A DNA stretch of 64,000 nucleotides from Devosia psychrophila. Lineage in GTDB: Bacteria > Pseudomonadota > Alphaproteobacteria > Rhizobiales > Devosiaceae. The stretch is taken from positions 58,961-122,960 of the forward strand of contig NZ_LAPV01000147.1 in the NCBI RefSeq assembly GCF_000971275.1. Direction: 5' to 3'. A program made the position numbers and the translations under genes. This document shows positions 9,519 through 18,386 of this stretch, piece by piece. Below the pieces are notes generated by a model. The model was not told where the DNA came from and did not search any database. It saw nothing but the letters and a program-made list of their open reading frames with translations. The first letter of the stretch is position 1, and each line of letters begins with the position of its first letter.

Positions 9519-11525
9519 ATGACCGATCAAAAAATCCGCTGGGGCATCATCGGGCCAGGCAGCATTGCCAAGGCTTTCCAGGGCGGCGTCGCCGGCTCCA
9601 AGCATGGCGTGCTCGCCGCAGTTGCCACGCGCGACCCGAACAAGCCGGGCCTCGCCACCGATTTCCCGGGCGCTAAAGTCGTGCATGGTTATGACGCCCT
9701 GCTCGCCGATCCCGAAATCGACGCCGTCTATATTGCAGTGCCCCACACCGGCCACGCTGAATGGGCGATCAAGGCGGCAGAAGCGGGCAAGCATGTGCTA
9801 GTCGAAAAGCCCCTCGCCCTCTCGTCCTTCGAGATCGACGCGGTGTTCCACGCGCATCGCAAGGCCGGCACATTCGCTGGCGAAGCTTTCATGTACCGGC
9901 TGCATCCGCAGGCCGCCAAGCTGGCCGAATTGATCCAGTCGGGCGTCATCGGCGAAGTGCGCATGATTCAGTCCAGCTTTGGCTTCAACATGGGCAAGTT
10001 CCAGCCCGAACATCGCCTGTTTGCCTCAAAACTCGCCGGCGGCGGCATTCTCGACGTCGGCGGTTACCCCGTCTCGATGTCCCGCTTCATCGCCGGCGCC
10101 GCCATGGGCAAGCCGTTTGCCGATCCCATCAAGGTTGCCGGCACCGCCAAACTCAACGCCGAGGGCACCGATGACTGGGCCGCCGCTGTCCTCACTTTCG
10201 AGAACGGCATCGTCGCCCAGGTGTCCTGCGCTGTAATGGCCAATCTCGATAACGTGCTGCGCATCCACGGCTCGGAAGGCCGCATCGAAGTGCCGGACTT
10301 CTGGTTTGCCGGCGGCGACCGCACCACGGGTGTCGGGCGCATCGACATCGTCAAGAACGGCCAGACCGAGACGATCAGCGTCAACGAGGAGCGCCACGTC
10401 TATTCCTTCGAGGCCGATGCGGCTGCGGAAGCGATCTTCGCCAAGCGCCAGGAACTCGCGGCACCGGGCATGAGCTGGGCCGACAGCCTCGGCAATGCCC
10501 GCGTCCTCGACGCCTGGCGCAAGGATGCCGGCATCGAATACTCGGTCGAAAAGTCAGCCAACCGCGTCAATACGCTGGATAACCGCAAGCTCGGCCCCAA
10601 TACCGGCGTTATTCCGAAGCGCTCCATTCCGGGCCTTGGCAAGCAGGCTTCCGCCGTCGCGCTCGGCTTCGAGGATTTCCGCAGCTTCGCCTCAGGCGCC
10701 ATTCTGCTCGATGCGTTCTGGGAAAAGGGCGGCAATATCTTCGATACCGCCTTCGTCTATGGCTCGGGCTACACCGAAAAGCTTTTCGGCGAATGGCACC
10801 GGAGCCGTGGCACCCGCGAAGGCGCCGTGCTGATCGGCAAGGGCGCGCATAGCCCGCTGGTTTATCCCGACGTCATCGCCAAGCAGCTGACCCAGTCACT
10901 TGACCGCCTGCAGACCGACTATCTCGATGTTTATTTCATGCATCGCGATAATCTCGAAGTGCCGGTTGGTGAATTCGTCGATGCCATGGATGCCGAAGTC
11001 AAAAACGGCCGCATTCGCGGGCCGTTCGGCGGTTCCAACTGGACCAAGGAACGCTTCGACGAAGCCGTTGCCTATGCCGAGCGCACCGGCAAGACCAAGC
11101 CGCAGGCGCTGTCCAACAACTTCGCGCTCAGCGAAATGCTGGTACCGATCTGGGATGGCTGCGTCACCGCGTCTACCGACGAGTGGAAAGCGTGGCTCAA
11201 GGCCCGTCAGGTCACCAACTTCTCCTGGTCGAGCCAGGGCCGCGGCTTCTTCACCGACCGCGCCGGTCGCGACAAGCTCGACAACGAAGAACTGGTCCGC
11301 TGCTGGTACAATGACAAGAACTTCGCCCGCCGCGACCGCGCCATCGAGCTCGCAAAGCAACTCGGACACAACCCGATCCACATCGCCCTGGCCTTCGTGC
11401 TGGCCCAGGATTTCCCGTCCATCCCGCTGATCGGACCACGCACGCTGGGTGAGCTGGATGACAGCCTCAAGGCGTTCGAAATCAAGCTGACGCCGGATCA
11501 GGTCAACTGGCTCGATAACGGGTAG
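9519..11525 (+). CDS. Fused Gfo/Idh/MocA dehydrogenase - aldo/keto reductase
   Basis: The 668-residue protein joins two oxidoreductases. Residues 1 to about 340 are a Gfo/Idh/MocA dehydrogenase, with Rossmann motif GIIGPGSIA near residue 9 and the catalytic EKP at residues 96-98. Residues from about 350 to the end are an aldo/keto reductase with the full tetrad: Asp409 and Tyr414 (NIFDTAFVYGSG), Lys441 (LIGKGAH) and His475 (YFMHRDN). The start at 9519 fits the ribosome-binding site GAAGG at 9506-9510 better than the ATG at 9513. The enzyme probably oxidises and reduces the sugar brought in by the preceding importer; the exact sugar is unknown. No frameshift is seen between the halves. Confidence 0.85.
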   Translation: MTDQKIRWGIIGPGSIAKAFQGGVAGSKHGVLAAVATRDPNKPGLATDFPGAKVVHGYDALLADPEIDAVYIAVPHTGHAEWAIKAAEAGKHVLVEKPLALSSFEIDAVFHAHRKAGTFAGEAFMYRLHPQAAKLAELIQSGVIGEVRMIQSSFGFNMGKFQPEHRLFASKLAGGGILDVGGYPVSMSRFIAGAAMGKPFADPIKVAGTAKLNAEGTDDWAAAVLTFENGIVAQVSCAVMANLDNVLRIHGSEGRIEVPDFWFAGGDRTTGVGRIDIVKNGQTETISVNEERHVYSFEADAAAEAIFAKRQELAAPGMSWADSLGNARVLDAWRKDAGIEYSVEKSANRVNTLDNRKLGPNTGVIPKRSIPGLGKQASAVALGFEDFRSFASGAILLDAFWEKGGNIFDTAFVYGSGYTEKLFGEWHRSRGTREGAVLIGKGAHSPLVYPDVIAKQLTQSLDRLQTDYLDVYFMHRDNLEVPVGEFVDAMDAEVKNGRIRGPFGGSNWTKERFDEAVAYAERTGKTKPQALSNNFALSEMLVPIWDGCVTASTDEWKAWLKARQVTNFSWSSQGRGFFTDRAGRDKLDNEELVRCWYNDKNFARRDRAIELAKQLGHNPIHIALAFVLAQDFPSIPLIGPRTLGELDDSLKAFEIKLTPDQVNWLDNG

Positions 11526-11556
11526 AAGCCTCCGGGCTCTATTTCCCACGCTTTCT

Positions 11557-11577
11557 CCCTCGGGCCAGACCCGAGGG
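11557..11577. repeat. Short palindromic intergenic element, copy 2
   Basis: CCCTCGGG (11557-11564) and CCCGAGGG (11570-11577) form the same eight-base stem as at 9382-9402, with a different five-base loop. It lies 31 bases past the stop of the fusion gene and may end that transcript, although no T-run follows. Confidence 0.6.
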
Positions 11578-11610
11578 CCACTCTCAACCCGGCACAAGCG
11601 GCCAATGGCA

Positions 11611-12069
11611 GCAAGCAAGAATACCCCCACCTAACCTCCCCCTGAAAAGGGGGAGGAATCTGGCCGGTGGTTGAGCTTAGATGTTGCCTCAGACTCGATG
11701 AAGTCCCTCCCCCTCATCAGGGGGAGGCTAGGTGGGGGTACCCCAACAAAAACTCTTCCAGCCGCTCCCCCTCAACAAAACTTATCCCCACCCACCGCCG
11801 CCTCCCGCATACTCCCCCCATCTTCACAACAGAGCTAGTCATGACGAGTGACGAGCGTGGAGACTGCCGGGAATGGGAGGTCGCTCCTGTTGCGTGCGGG
11901 GAAATCGGGCGCGCTGGTCTGCGATAATGGCCAGCACGATCCCAACCCACGACAAATCCCGACTTGGTGGCGAGGCAACTGCCTCACTTCCTACTACCCT
12001 ACCCCGAGGCAGTCGCCTCGCCACCATCGCTCACCTTGATAACCGCAGCCAGGCGGCGCTTCCGCACGC
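11611..12069. repeat. Composite intergenic repeat, copy 1 (includes core 11841-11975 and long hairpin 11966-12025)
   Basis: This stretch matches 31998-32448 in inverted orientation along nearly its whole length. It has three parts. At 11621-11741 a GC-rich double hairpin lies between outer arms ACCCCCACCTA and TAGGTGGGGGT. At 11841-11975 a 135-base core differs from the other copy at only about two positions. At 11966-12025 a long hairpin has arms GGTGGCGAGGCAACTGCCTC and GAGGCAGTCGCCTCGCCACC. Sequence between the parts is more diverged. Short open frames across it look fortuitous. The function is unknown. Confidence 0.85.
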
Positions 12070-12178
12070 ATAAACATTTTGCATTGTTCACAAACGACGC
12101 ACAGTTACACCCGTGTGTCTACTTGCCCAGCGGCAGCCCCTGCCCTATCTTCATCGTCGCGGTACGATAGTTCCGCAT

Positions 12179-12314
12179 AGTTCTCAGGGCGGGGTGCGAT
12201 TCCCCACCGGCGGTAAGGCGGCAACGTCAAGCCCGCGAGCGCTTGGTGAAAATCAAGGTCAGCAGATCCGGTTAGATTCCGGGGCCGACGGTATAGTCCG
12301 GATGAAAGAGAACG
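12179..12314 (+). ncRNA. FMN riboswitch (RFN element)
   Basis: All conserved blocks of the RFN element are present in order: GGGCGGGGTGCGATTCCCCA (12187-12206), ACCGGCGGTAA (12206-12216), AGCCCGCGAGC (12230-12240), AAGGTCAGCAGATCCGGT (12255-12272), ATTCCGGGGCCGACGGT (12276-12292) and AGTCCGGATGAAAGAGAACG (12295-12314). It lies about 105 bases upstream of ribN. FMN binding would be expected to lower expression of the riboflavin importer. Confidence 0.95.
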
Positions 12315-12380
12315 GGACCAACGCTGGCTAGCGCACGTCCGTATCCTTTTGGGTGCGGGCACTGGCTGCGGCGAGACTTC

Positions 12381-12407
12381 CCGTAACCCTGAGGAAACTG
12401 GTTACGG
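12381..12407 (+). promoter_or_regulatory. Hairpin next to the ribN ribosome-binding site
   Basis: CCGTAACC (12381-12388) pairs perfectly with GGTTACGG (12400-12407). The right arm abuts the presumed ribosome-binding region GGAAAGG (12406-12412) ahead of the ATG at 12420. It is a good candidate for part of the riboswitch expression platform acting on translation. Confidence 0.55.
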
Positions 12408-12419
12408 AAAGGACTTCAC

Positions 12420-13391
12420 ATGAACCAGGTTTCCTCTACCCAAAATGCCGGCACCGCGGCGCTACTCATGGTCACGGCCGCCGTGGTCTTCGCCGGTAGC
12501 AACGTACTGCAATCGGTGCTGCCAACGCCTGCGGAATACGGTGGCTTCGGCATGAGCTCCACCGGCATGGCGTTCTGGCAATATGTCATCGCGTCCCTAC
12601 TGGCGCTGCCGCTGATCCTACGCATCGGCATCGACAAGCTACGCACCCACCACCCATTGGCCCATCAAGTGCGTGCCTTCGTCTCGGCGCTGGGCGTCCA
12701 CGTCTTCGTCTACGGCTTCGCCTCAGGCGTGCCGATCTGGCAAATGGTGACGCTGCTGGCCACCGGCCCGCTTTTCATCATCCTGGGCTCGACGATTTTT
12801 CTCGGAGAGCGCGCCACGCCCATCCGCATCATTGCGGCCCTGATGGGTTTTGCCGGCGCTGTCATTGTCTCCGGCGTCGGGGCTGAAGGGCCGGGCTGGA
12901 CCACCCTGGTGCCGATCGTCGCCTCGGCGCTATGGGCAGGCACCGACATCCTGACCAAATACCTCTCGCGCGAAGAACCGCCGGAAACCCTGACTATTTC
13001 GCTGCTGGTTCTGATGACGCCAAACCACCTGCTGATCCTCCTGGCAGTTAACGCCTTCGCCTGGCTGGCTCCTACCGTCCTGCCGGCCGGCATTGCCACC
13101 GGCTTCCCGTTCGCCCTGCCATCGGGCATTGCCCTGGGGCTGCTGTTGCTGCTTGGCCTGCTGACCGCTGCCGCGCAATATCTGCTCGGCACTGCCTACA
13201 AGCTGGCCGACGCAACCTACCTGCAGCCGTTCGGCGACCTCAAGGTACCGCTCGGCGGCCTGTTGGGCTGGGTCGCCCTTGGCCAGGTGCCATCGGTGTT
13301 GTTCTGGCCCGGCGCGACATTGGTGCTTGCCGGCTCGCTGCTGATTTTCTGGGCCGAAGGCCAAAAACGCCCGGCCCTTAGCATGGCCTAG
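12420..13391 (+). CDS. ribN: Riboflavin importer, DMT/EamA family (RibN)
   Basis: The 323-residue inner-membrane protein has about ten hydrophobic segments in two EamA-type halves (for example LLMVTAAVVFAGSNVLQSVL near the N-terminus and GLLLLLGLLTAAAQYLLGTA in the second half). DMT transporters have many substrates, but the FMN riboswitch directly upstream identifies this as the RibN-type riboflavin transporter known from Rhizobiales and Vibrio. The start follows a GGAAAGG ribosome-binding site. It would let the cell take up flavin when FMN is low, complementing synthesis through RibD at 19879-20973. Confidence 0.88.
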   Translation: MNQVSSTQNAGTAALLMVTAAVVFAGSNVLQSVLPTPAEYGGFGMSSTGMAFWQYVIASLLALPLILRIGIDKLRTHHPLAHQVRAFVSALGVHVFVYGFASGVPIWQMVTLLATGPLFIILGSTIFLGERATPIRIIAALMGFAGAVIVSGVGAEGPGWTTLVPIVASALWAGTDILTKYLSREEPPETLTISLLVLMTPNHLLILLAVNAFAWLAPTVLPAGIATGFPFALPSGIALGLLLLLGLLTAAAQYLLGTAYKLADATYLQPFGDLKVPLGGLLGWVALGQVPSVLFWPGATLVLAGSLLIFWAEGQKRPALSMA

Positions 13392-13398
13392 GCCACAC

Positions 13399-13422
13399 CT
13401 GCTCCCGGTTCGCCGGGAGCAG
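13399..13422. terminator. Terminator-like hairpin after ribN
   Basis: CTGCTCCCGG (13399-13408) and CCGGGAGCAG (13413-13422) form a perfect ten-base stem closed by a TTCG tetraloop. It lies between two convergent genes and could serve both. The T-run is weak on either strand. Confidence 0.65.
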
Positions 13423-13479
13423 TTATCCCCGCCAAGCCGATTGCGGTTATGGTGATCGCGAGGAGCGGTGTTGATGGGA

Positions 13480-13965
13480 TCAGAATGCCAACGGCGGCAA
13501 GCCGTCAGTTCGGTAGCTGAGGCTATACTTCTCGCCGGCCTTGTCGGTCGCGTCACAGGCAATCAACGCCGCGCCGTCCGCCGGGTTTTCATAGCTGCAG
13601 GTTCCGGAAACGTCGCGCGTATCGAGGGTATCGCTGGCGCGGGTGCCGAGCAGTACGAATTGCACCGGATGATCGATCCAGGCGCCTCCGGCTTCCGTAG
13701 ATTGCCCGCGAAAAATCACCATCCGCTCCGGGTCATCAAGACCGAAAAGGCCCTGCCCGCCTGTGCTGACAAAGACATCGACAACGCCGCCTTCGAGAAT
13801 CTGCACGAGCGCAGTGCCGCATTCCGCGCTGAGGTCTTCGCCAGCAATGACCAGCCGATCGCAACTGCCATCGACGGCCAAGGCCTGAGCGGTGGTCTCC
13901 TGCGCAACGGCGGCGTCAATCGAAAGCGACGCCAGTCCCGCCAGTATGATGCGGAGAATGTTCAT
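13480..13965 (-). CDS. Exported protein of unknown function
   Basis: The 161-residue protein has an N-terminal signal peptide (ILRIILAGLASLSIDAAVAQ, residues 3-22). The mature part has four or five cysteines (CDR, CGT, CSYE, ACD), which suggests disulfides in the periplasm. I do not recognise the family. It is the last of a minus-strand run behind ihfA and the MerR gene, with only 25 bases between it and the latter. Confidence 0.7.
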   Translation of the reverse strand: MNILRIILAGLASLSIDAAVAQETTAQALAVDGSCDRLVIAGEDLSAECGTALVQILEGGVVDVFVSTGGQGLFGLDDPERMVIFRGQSTEAGGAWIDHPVQFVLLGTRASDTLDTRDVSGTCSYENPADGAALIACDATDKAGEKYSLSYRTDGLPPLAF

Positions 13966-13990
13966 TGGTCAGATCCGGCACGCAGGCGGC

Positions 13991-14446
13991 TCAGTTTTCC
14001 CGAGCACGCTCAAGAATGCGCTTACACTCTAGCAGTTCGCGCAGCACACCGGAGAGTTTGTCACGCGACTCGCGGTCGAGGCCAGGGTTAGCCAGCATTA
14101 CCGCCTCTTCGATTTCAGCCTCGTCGCCAGCGGCTTCCGCCTGTTCGATCATCGGCAGGATATCTTCGAGCGGCTTGCCTTCGCCGACCGCGATCACATA
14201 GCGGCTACCCTGATCCTTGAGGATGCGCTGCACGCCCTTGATGGTGAAGCCTTGATCGTACAGGAGATGACGAATGCCGCGCAGCAGCAAGACGTCCTCA
14301 GGGCGATAATAGCGTCGCCCGCCACCGCGTTTCAGCGGCTTGATCGTCGCGAAACGAGTCTCCCAGAAGCGCAGGACGTGCTGAGGCAAATCCAGCTCAT
14401 CGGCAGCTTCTGATATCGTGCGGAATGCGTCTGGAGACTTGTCCAC
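13991..14446 (-). CDS. MerR family transcriptional regulator
   Basis: The 151-residue protein has an N-terminal MerR winged helix ([20 protein letters not shown], residues 11-30, then [14 protein letters not shown]). [15 protein letters not shown] follows, then an acidic helical tail. There is no cysteine-rich metal site. A MerR gene directly downstream of ihfA is a conserved arrangement in alphaproteobacteria. The regulated genes are not known. Confidence 0.88.
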   Translation of the reverse strand: MDKSPDAFRTISEAADELDLPQHVLRFWETRFATIKPLKRGGGRRYYRPEDVLLLRGIRHLLYDQGFTIKGVQRILKDQGSRYVIAVGEGKPLEDILPMIEQAEAAGDEAEIEEAVMLANPGLDRESRDKLSGVLRELLECKRILERAREN

Positions 14447-14471
14447 GAAGGCTTAGACTCGCTGGATGGCT

Positions 14472-14783
14472 TTATTTTCCAGTACGAACCATAGATTTGT
14501 TGATCTTGGACTTCAACACATTGGAAGGTTTGAACACAAGAACCTGCCTTGGCAGGATCGGCACCTCTTCACCCGTCTTCGGGTTACGGCCGATGCGCTC
14601 GTTCTTGGAGCGGACCTGGAAGGACCCGAAAGAGGAAAGTTTGACGTTGGCGCCAGTGATAAGGGCGTCCCCGATCAATTCGAGAACCCGTTCCACCAGT
14701 TCTGCCGACTCGGTGCGAGACAGGCCAACCGTGCCGTAAACGACTTCTGCGAGATCGGCTCGCGTAATGGTCTTCTGCGTCAT
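14472..14783 (-). CDS. ihfA: Integration host factor subunit alpha
   Basis: The 103-residue protein starts at [13 protein letters not shown]; the frame is open further upstream but the family begins here. [20 protein letters not shown] covers the conserved beta-arm that inserts into the DNA minor groove. IHF bends DNA as an IhfA-IhfB dimer and supports recombination and transcription. It lies between the MerR gene and fabH, as in other alphaproteobacteria. Confidence 0.93.
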   Translation of the reverse strand: MTQKTITRADLAEVVYGTVGLSRTESAELVERVLELIGDALITGANVKLSSFGSFQVRSKNERIGRNPKTGEEVPILPRQVLVFKPSNVLKSKINKSMVRTGK

Positions 14784-15023
14784 TCGAACCCCCGTGTTGC
14801 CGAAAGGTACAAATCCCCACGCGGGACAACCCAATGTCCCCGATCAAAGTTGCTGACGGCCCGCCCCATATTCGAGGCAAGCCATAGCGCGGGAATTTTC
14901 CCATTCGTTCAGCGCCATCGACCGTCACAAACCCTCGTGCGGTCCATTTTCGGGCGCTGCGTTCCTCCGCCCAAAAGACACTAACGCCTTGAAACGGTTA
15001 AGGTCAATGAGGTGAAACCGGTC

Positions 15024-16001
15024 CTACCAGCGAATGAGCGAGGCGCCCCAGGTGAAGCCACCGCCCATGGCCTCGAGCATCACGAGGTCACCCTGCCTGA
15101 TGCGGCCATCGGCAACCGCGACGCTCAGTGCCAACGGCACGGAAGCGGCTGACGTATTGGCATGCAGCGCCACGGTCATCACCACCTTCTCGGATGGCAG
15201 TCCAAGCTTCCTGCCCGCCCCTTCGATGATGCGCTGGTTAGCCTGATGCGGCACGAACCAGTCGAGATCGGCCACTGTGTAACCAGTCTTCTCAAGCGTC
15301 GCATAAACCACGTCGGTGATCTTGCCGACCGCGTGGCGAAACACTTCGGGGCCTTGCATATGCACATGGCCGGTGGTGCCGGTGGTCGATGGCCCGCCAT
15401 CGACATAGAGCTTGTCCCAGTGGTGACCATCGGATCGCAAAGCCGAAGCGAGGATGCCGCGTTCTGGTTCATCGTCGGCCAGTTCGACGCCTTCGACGAC
15501 CACAGCCCCTGCCCCGTCGCCAAACAGCACGCAGGTGGTGCGATCGGTCCAGTCCAGCAGACGCGAGAAGGTCTCGGCGCCGATCACCAGAGCACGCGTG
15601 GCGAGGCCGTTCTTGATGTAGCTGTCAGCCGTCGCCAAAGCATAGACGAAGCCCGAGCACACCGCCTGGATGTCAAAGGCCATGCCGTGATGCATGCCAA
15701 GCTTCATCTGCACCAGCGTCGCGGCCGCCGGGAAAGTGTAGTCGGCAGTGGTCGTGGCGACGATGATCAGGTCGATGTCATCCGGCGTCACGCCTGCTGC
15801 GGCCATGGCCTTCTTGGCCGCTTCGACCGCGAGGTCGGAGGTGAACTGGCCTTCGGCAGCGATATGGCGTTCCTTGATGCCGACGCGCTGCTGGATCCAC
15901 TCGTCGGAGGTGTCGACCATGGTCGCCAGTTCGGCGTTGGTCAGCACCTTTTCAGGCAGATAGCCGCCGACGCCACGGATGATGGTACGCGTTCTGGTCA
16001 C
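15024..16001 (-). CDS. fabH: Beta-ketoacyl-ACP synthase III
   Basis: The 325-residue enzyme condenses acetyl-CoA with malonyl-ACP to start fatty-acid synthesis. The active-site cysteine is in [10 protein letters not shown] (about residue 114), the histidine in [11 protein letters not shown] (about residue 251) and the asparagine in [12 protein letters not shown] (about residue 281). The start overlaps the stop of plsX by four bases, so the two lipid genes are coupled. Confidence 0.95.
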   Translation of the reverse strand: MTRTRTIIRGVGGYLPEKVLTNAELATMVDTSDEWIQQRVGIKERHIAAEGQFTSDLAVEAAKKAMAAAGVTPDDIDLIIVATTTADYTFPAAATLVQMKLGMHHGMAFDIQAVCSGFVYALATADSYIKNGLATRALVIGAETFSRLLDWTDRTTCVLFGDGAGAVVVEGVELADDEPERGILASALRSDGHHWDKLYVDGGPSTTGTTGHVHMQGPEVFRHAVGKITDVVYATLEKTGYTVADLDWFVPHQANQRIIEGAGRKLGLPSEKVVMTVALHANTSAASVPLALSVAVADGRIRQGDLVMLEAMGGGFTWGASLIRW

Positions 16002-17068
16002 GCCGGTTTCGCCTCAGGTTCGTCTTCGATTACGGGTAGCGCTGCCTTGATCGGGAAGCGTGTCATGGTCTCGCCGATCTTGTCGATCAGCTTGCTTCGG
16101 GCCATCTCATAGGAGAGGTTCAAGGCACTTTTGTAACCGATCTCGTCGGTGCCGCCGTGCGATTTGATCACGATGCCGTTGAGGCCCATGAACACGCCAC
16201 CATTGACCGTACGCGGGTCCATCCTGCGGCGCAGGGCCTTGAGCGCGGAGATAGCAAATACGGCGCCGATCTTGCTCATCAGGTTGGAATTGAGTGCATT
16301 GCGCAGGTAAGTCCCAACCTGCCGCGCGGTTCCCTCGGCGGTCTTGAGGGCGATATTGCCGACAAAGCCTTCGGTGACGACAACATCTACCGTGCCCTTG
16401 CCGATATCATCGCCCTCAACGAAACCGTGGTAGGTAAAGCCATGACCGCTCGCATCGGTCAGGATTTTGCCGGCTTCCCTGATATAGTCGAGCCCCTTGA
16501 CCTCTTCGGTGCCCACATTGAGCAGCCCGACGGTCGGGGCGTCGTCATCGAACAGGCACCGCGCCAGCGCTGAACCAAGAATGGCATAGTCCACCAGTTG
16601 CTGGGCGTCGGCGCCTATGGTGGCTCCCACGTCGAGCACGATGATGTTGCTGCGCAGGGTCGGCCAGATGGCGGCGATACCGGGGCGGGAAATGCCCGCC
16701 ATCGGTCGCAAGCAAAAGGTCGACATCGCCATCAGCGCGCCAGTGTTGCCACCGGAAATCGCGACATCGGCTTCCTTGTCCTTGACCGCCTGGATGGTCA
16801 TCCACATCGACGATGTACCCTTACCCTTGCGCAGGGCCTGGCTGGGCTTCTCGTCCATGGCGATGACGACTTCGCTGTGCCGGACCGTGGACGCAGCCTT
16901 CAGCTCCGGGAATTCGTCGAGCAGCGGAGTGATCTGCTCCTGCCGCCCGTGAAAGATAAATCGTGTGTTCTGGTGTTCGCGCAGGGCCAGAGAGGCTCCG
17001 TGGATGACCGCACGAGGAGCGTTGTCCCCGCCCATGGCATCCACTGATATCGTTATTGTATCGGTCAT
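15998..17068 (-). CDS. plsX: Phosphate acyltransferase PlsX
   Basis: The 356-residue protein starts at [18 protein letters not shown], the family N-terminus; the upstream in-frame extension lacks homology. PlsX converts acyl-ACP to acyl-phosphate for glycerolipid synthesis. Conserved segments include [10 protein letters not shown] (about residues 98-107) and the C-terminal [15 protein letters not shown]. It is followed by fabH with a four-base overlap. Confidence 0.95.
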   Translation of the reverse strand: MTDTITISVDAMGGDNAPRAVIHGASLALREHQNTRFIFHGRQEQITPLLDEFPELKAASTVRHSEVVIAMDEKPSQALRKGKGTSSMWMTIQAVKDKEADVAISGGNTGALMAMSTFCLRPMAGISRPGIAAIWPTLRSNIIVLDVGATIGADAQQLVDYAILGSALARCLFDDDAPTVGLLNVGTEEVKGLDYIREAGKILTDASGHGFTYHGFVEGDDIGKGTVDVVVTEGFVGNIALKTAEGTARQVGTYLRNALNSNLMSKIGAVFAISALKALRRRMDPRTVNGGVFMGLNGIVIKSHGGTDEIGYKSALNLSYEMARSKLIDKIGETMTRFPIKAALPVIEDEPEAKPA

Positions 17069-17146
17069 TTCAGCCTGTTCTGTGCCCCGCGAGGAGGCGC
17101 GCAAACATATCCCATCAGGGAGTCGGTGCAAACCCGCAGCTTGCTC

Positions 17147-17695
17147 TCAGCTTTCACTATCGGTGGACCTTTTGAGCTTTTCGAGGCCGGCAAACGGACC
17201 CGACGGCTCATTTCCCAGATCCACACCAAGAGAATCGAGGCTTTCCTCAGCGTGTCGTGGATAGGGATCGATAGCGAGAGCCAATGTTTCGATCAGCAAG
17301 GCGCTCAAGTCGACCTCGGGACCATCTATATGGTCGGGAAAGTCATCGTCTTCCAGATCGACGAACAGCTCCGAACCGGGTGTCGGCTTTTGGTAGCCAT
17401 GTGGCTCGGGCAGGAATACGCGATCGACGACCTCATCGACATGCTGGCCGACAGGCTCGAAGGTCACGACCGAGGGCTGCACGATTTCAGCGACCAGCCG
17501 GCCTAAGGCACGGATGCCGCCGCGTAAGGGGGCCACCACCAGAGTGGCTTCAAAGGAGTCAATCGCACTGAGCTTGAGCTCCATGGCCAGCGCGGCGCGG
17601 GTCGGCTCGTCAAGGGAGACCTTGATTTCGCGCCCAGTTGCAGGCAGGCGATCGATACGAACCACGGCGTCGAAAAGCGGCGAATCCTGGTTCAC
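17147..17695 (-). CDS. DUF177 (YceD-like) protein
   Basis: The 182-residue acidic protein carries the DUF177 domain, with the central segment RCDCVVP-like region replaced by VVAPLRGGIRALGRLVAEIV, as in alphaproteobacterial members. YceD proteins in other bacteria sit next to rpmF and are linked to 23S rRNA and ribosome assembly; rpmF is absent here. It starts four bases inside the preceding chaperone gene and lies upstream of plsX. Confidence 0.75.
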   Translation of the reverse strand: MNQDSPLFDAVVRIDRLPATGREIKVSLDEPTRAALAMELKLSAIDSFEATLVVAPLRGGIRALGRLVAEIVQPSVVTFEPVGQHVDEVVDRVFLPEPHGYQKPTPGSELFVDLEDDDFPDHIDGPEVDLSALLIETLALAIDPYPRHAEESLDSLGVDLGNEPSGPFAGLEKLKRSTDSES

Positions 17696-18219
17696 GCTGC
17701 AGCCTCGAATTTTAGAGTGCCGCCTGTGATAGCTTGGGCAGGCTGGCCCGACAGAACACGATCTTGGGCCAGCAGGTATTGGGCGAGCGCACCGACATGC
17801 TGGGCCGTTGCCTCGCCGAGGATATTGCGCGCCAGAACGCCTTCAAGCGCCACCGCATCGTTGCGATCCATCGCCTCGTTCATCGCGGCCAGCAGCCCAA
17901 AAAAGATATTGCCCATCTTCTGGATGCGTTTCGGTACGCCGATATCCCCGACGCCCATTTCGCGCAGCGAGCGGTCCATATCCTTGAAGAACAGGTCGAA
18001 CACCGCCTGGCTGAAATCCTTCTGTGTACCGGATTCGGCACGCAGGCGGCGGAACAGCAAAGCCATATGCAGGCTGATCATGTCGAAACGGCCCGTTACA
18101 GTGTCGGGAACGCCCCAATCCGCGTAGAAAATGGGCTGCCGGGATTGCGCCACAATGGCGCTATAAACGGCATAAACGGGTTCGGTAGCAGTGTTCTTGC
18201 GAAACAGGGACAGGATCAT
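17692..18219 (-). CDS. Ubiquinol-cytochrome c chaperone (CBP3-like)
   Basis: The 175-residue protein starts at MILSLFRKNTATEPVYAVY. The pattern VAQSRQPIFYADWGVPDTVTGRFDMISLH and the following FDLFFKDMDRSLREMGVGD (central part) is typical of the CBP3/UQCC1 family, which helps assemble the cytochrome bc1 complex. It is the first gene of the minus-strand run through DUF177, plsX, fabH and ihfA, and is divergent from bamE, a pairing common in Hyphomicrobiales. Confidence 0.85.
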   Translation of the reverse strand: MILSLFRKNTATEPVYAVYSAIVAQSRQPIFYADWGVPDTVTGRFDMISLHMALLFRRLRAESGTQKDFSQAVFDLFFKDMDRSLREMGVGDIGVPKRIQKMGNIFFGLLAAMNEAMDRNDAVALEGVLARNILGEATAQHVGALAQYLLAQDRVLSGQPAQAITGGTLKFEAAA

Positions 18220-18386
18220 GGGTTTGCGCTCAGCATTTTGATCGGCCTTTGAAGTGGCAAACAGTCTCGCCGGACCAATGCCAGCTTGCCAGACGAACAA
18301 GTTGGCAGCTACACATTCCGGCGGCTACAAGGGCCGCAGCCTTGTTGTCGTGCCTATAGTCGAGAGCCATCGGGAAAGTCAAATTC

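Noticed and set aside
11848..12039. Short conserved frames across the repeat core, also at 31916-32215
   Set aside because: The peptides agree between copies only because the DNA is nearly identical; both strands are open and one of the two core differences changes a residue. I treat the core as non-coding.
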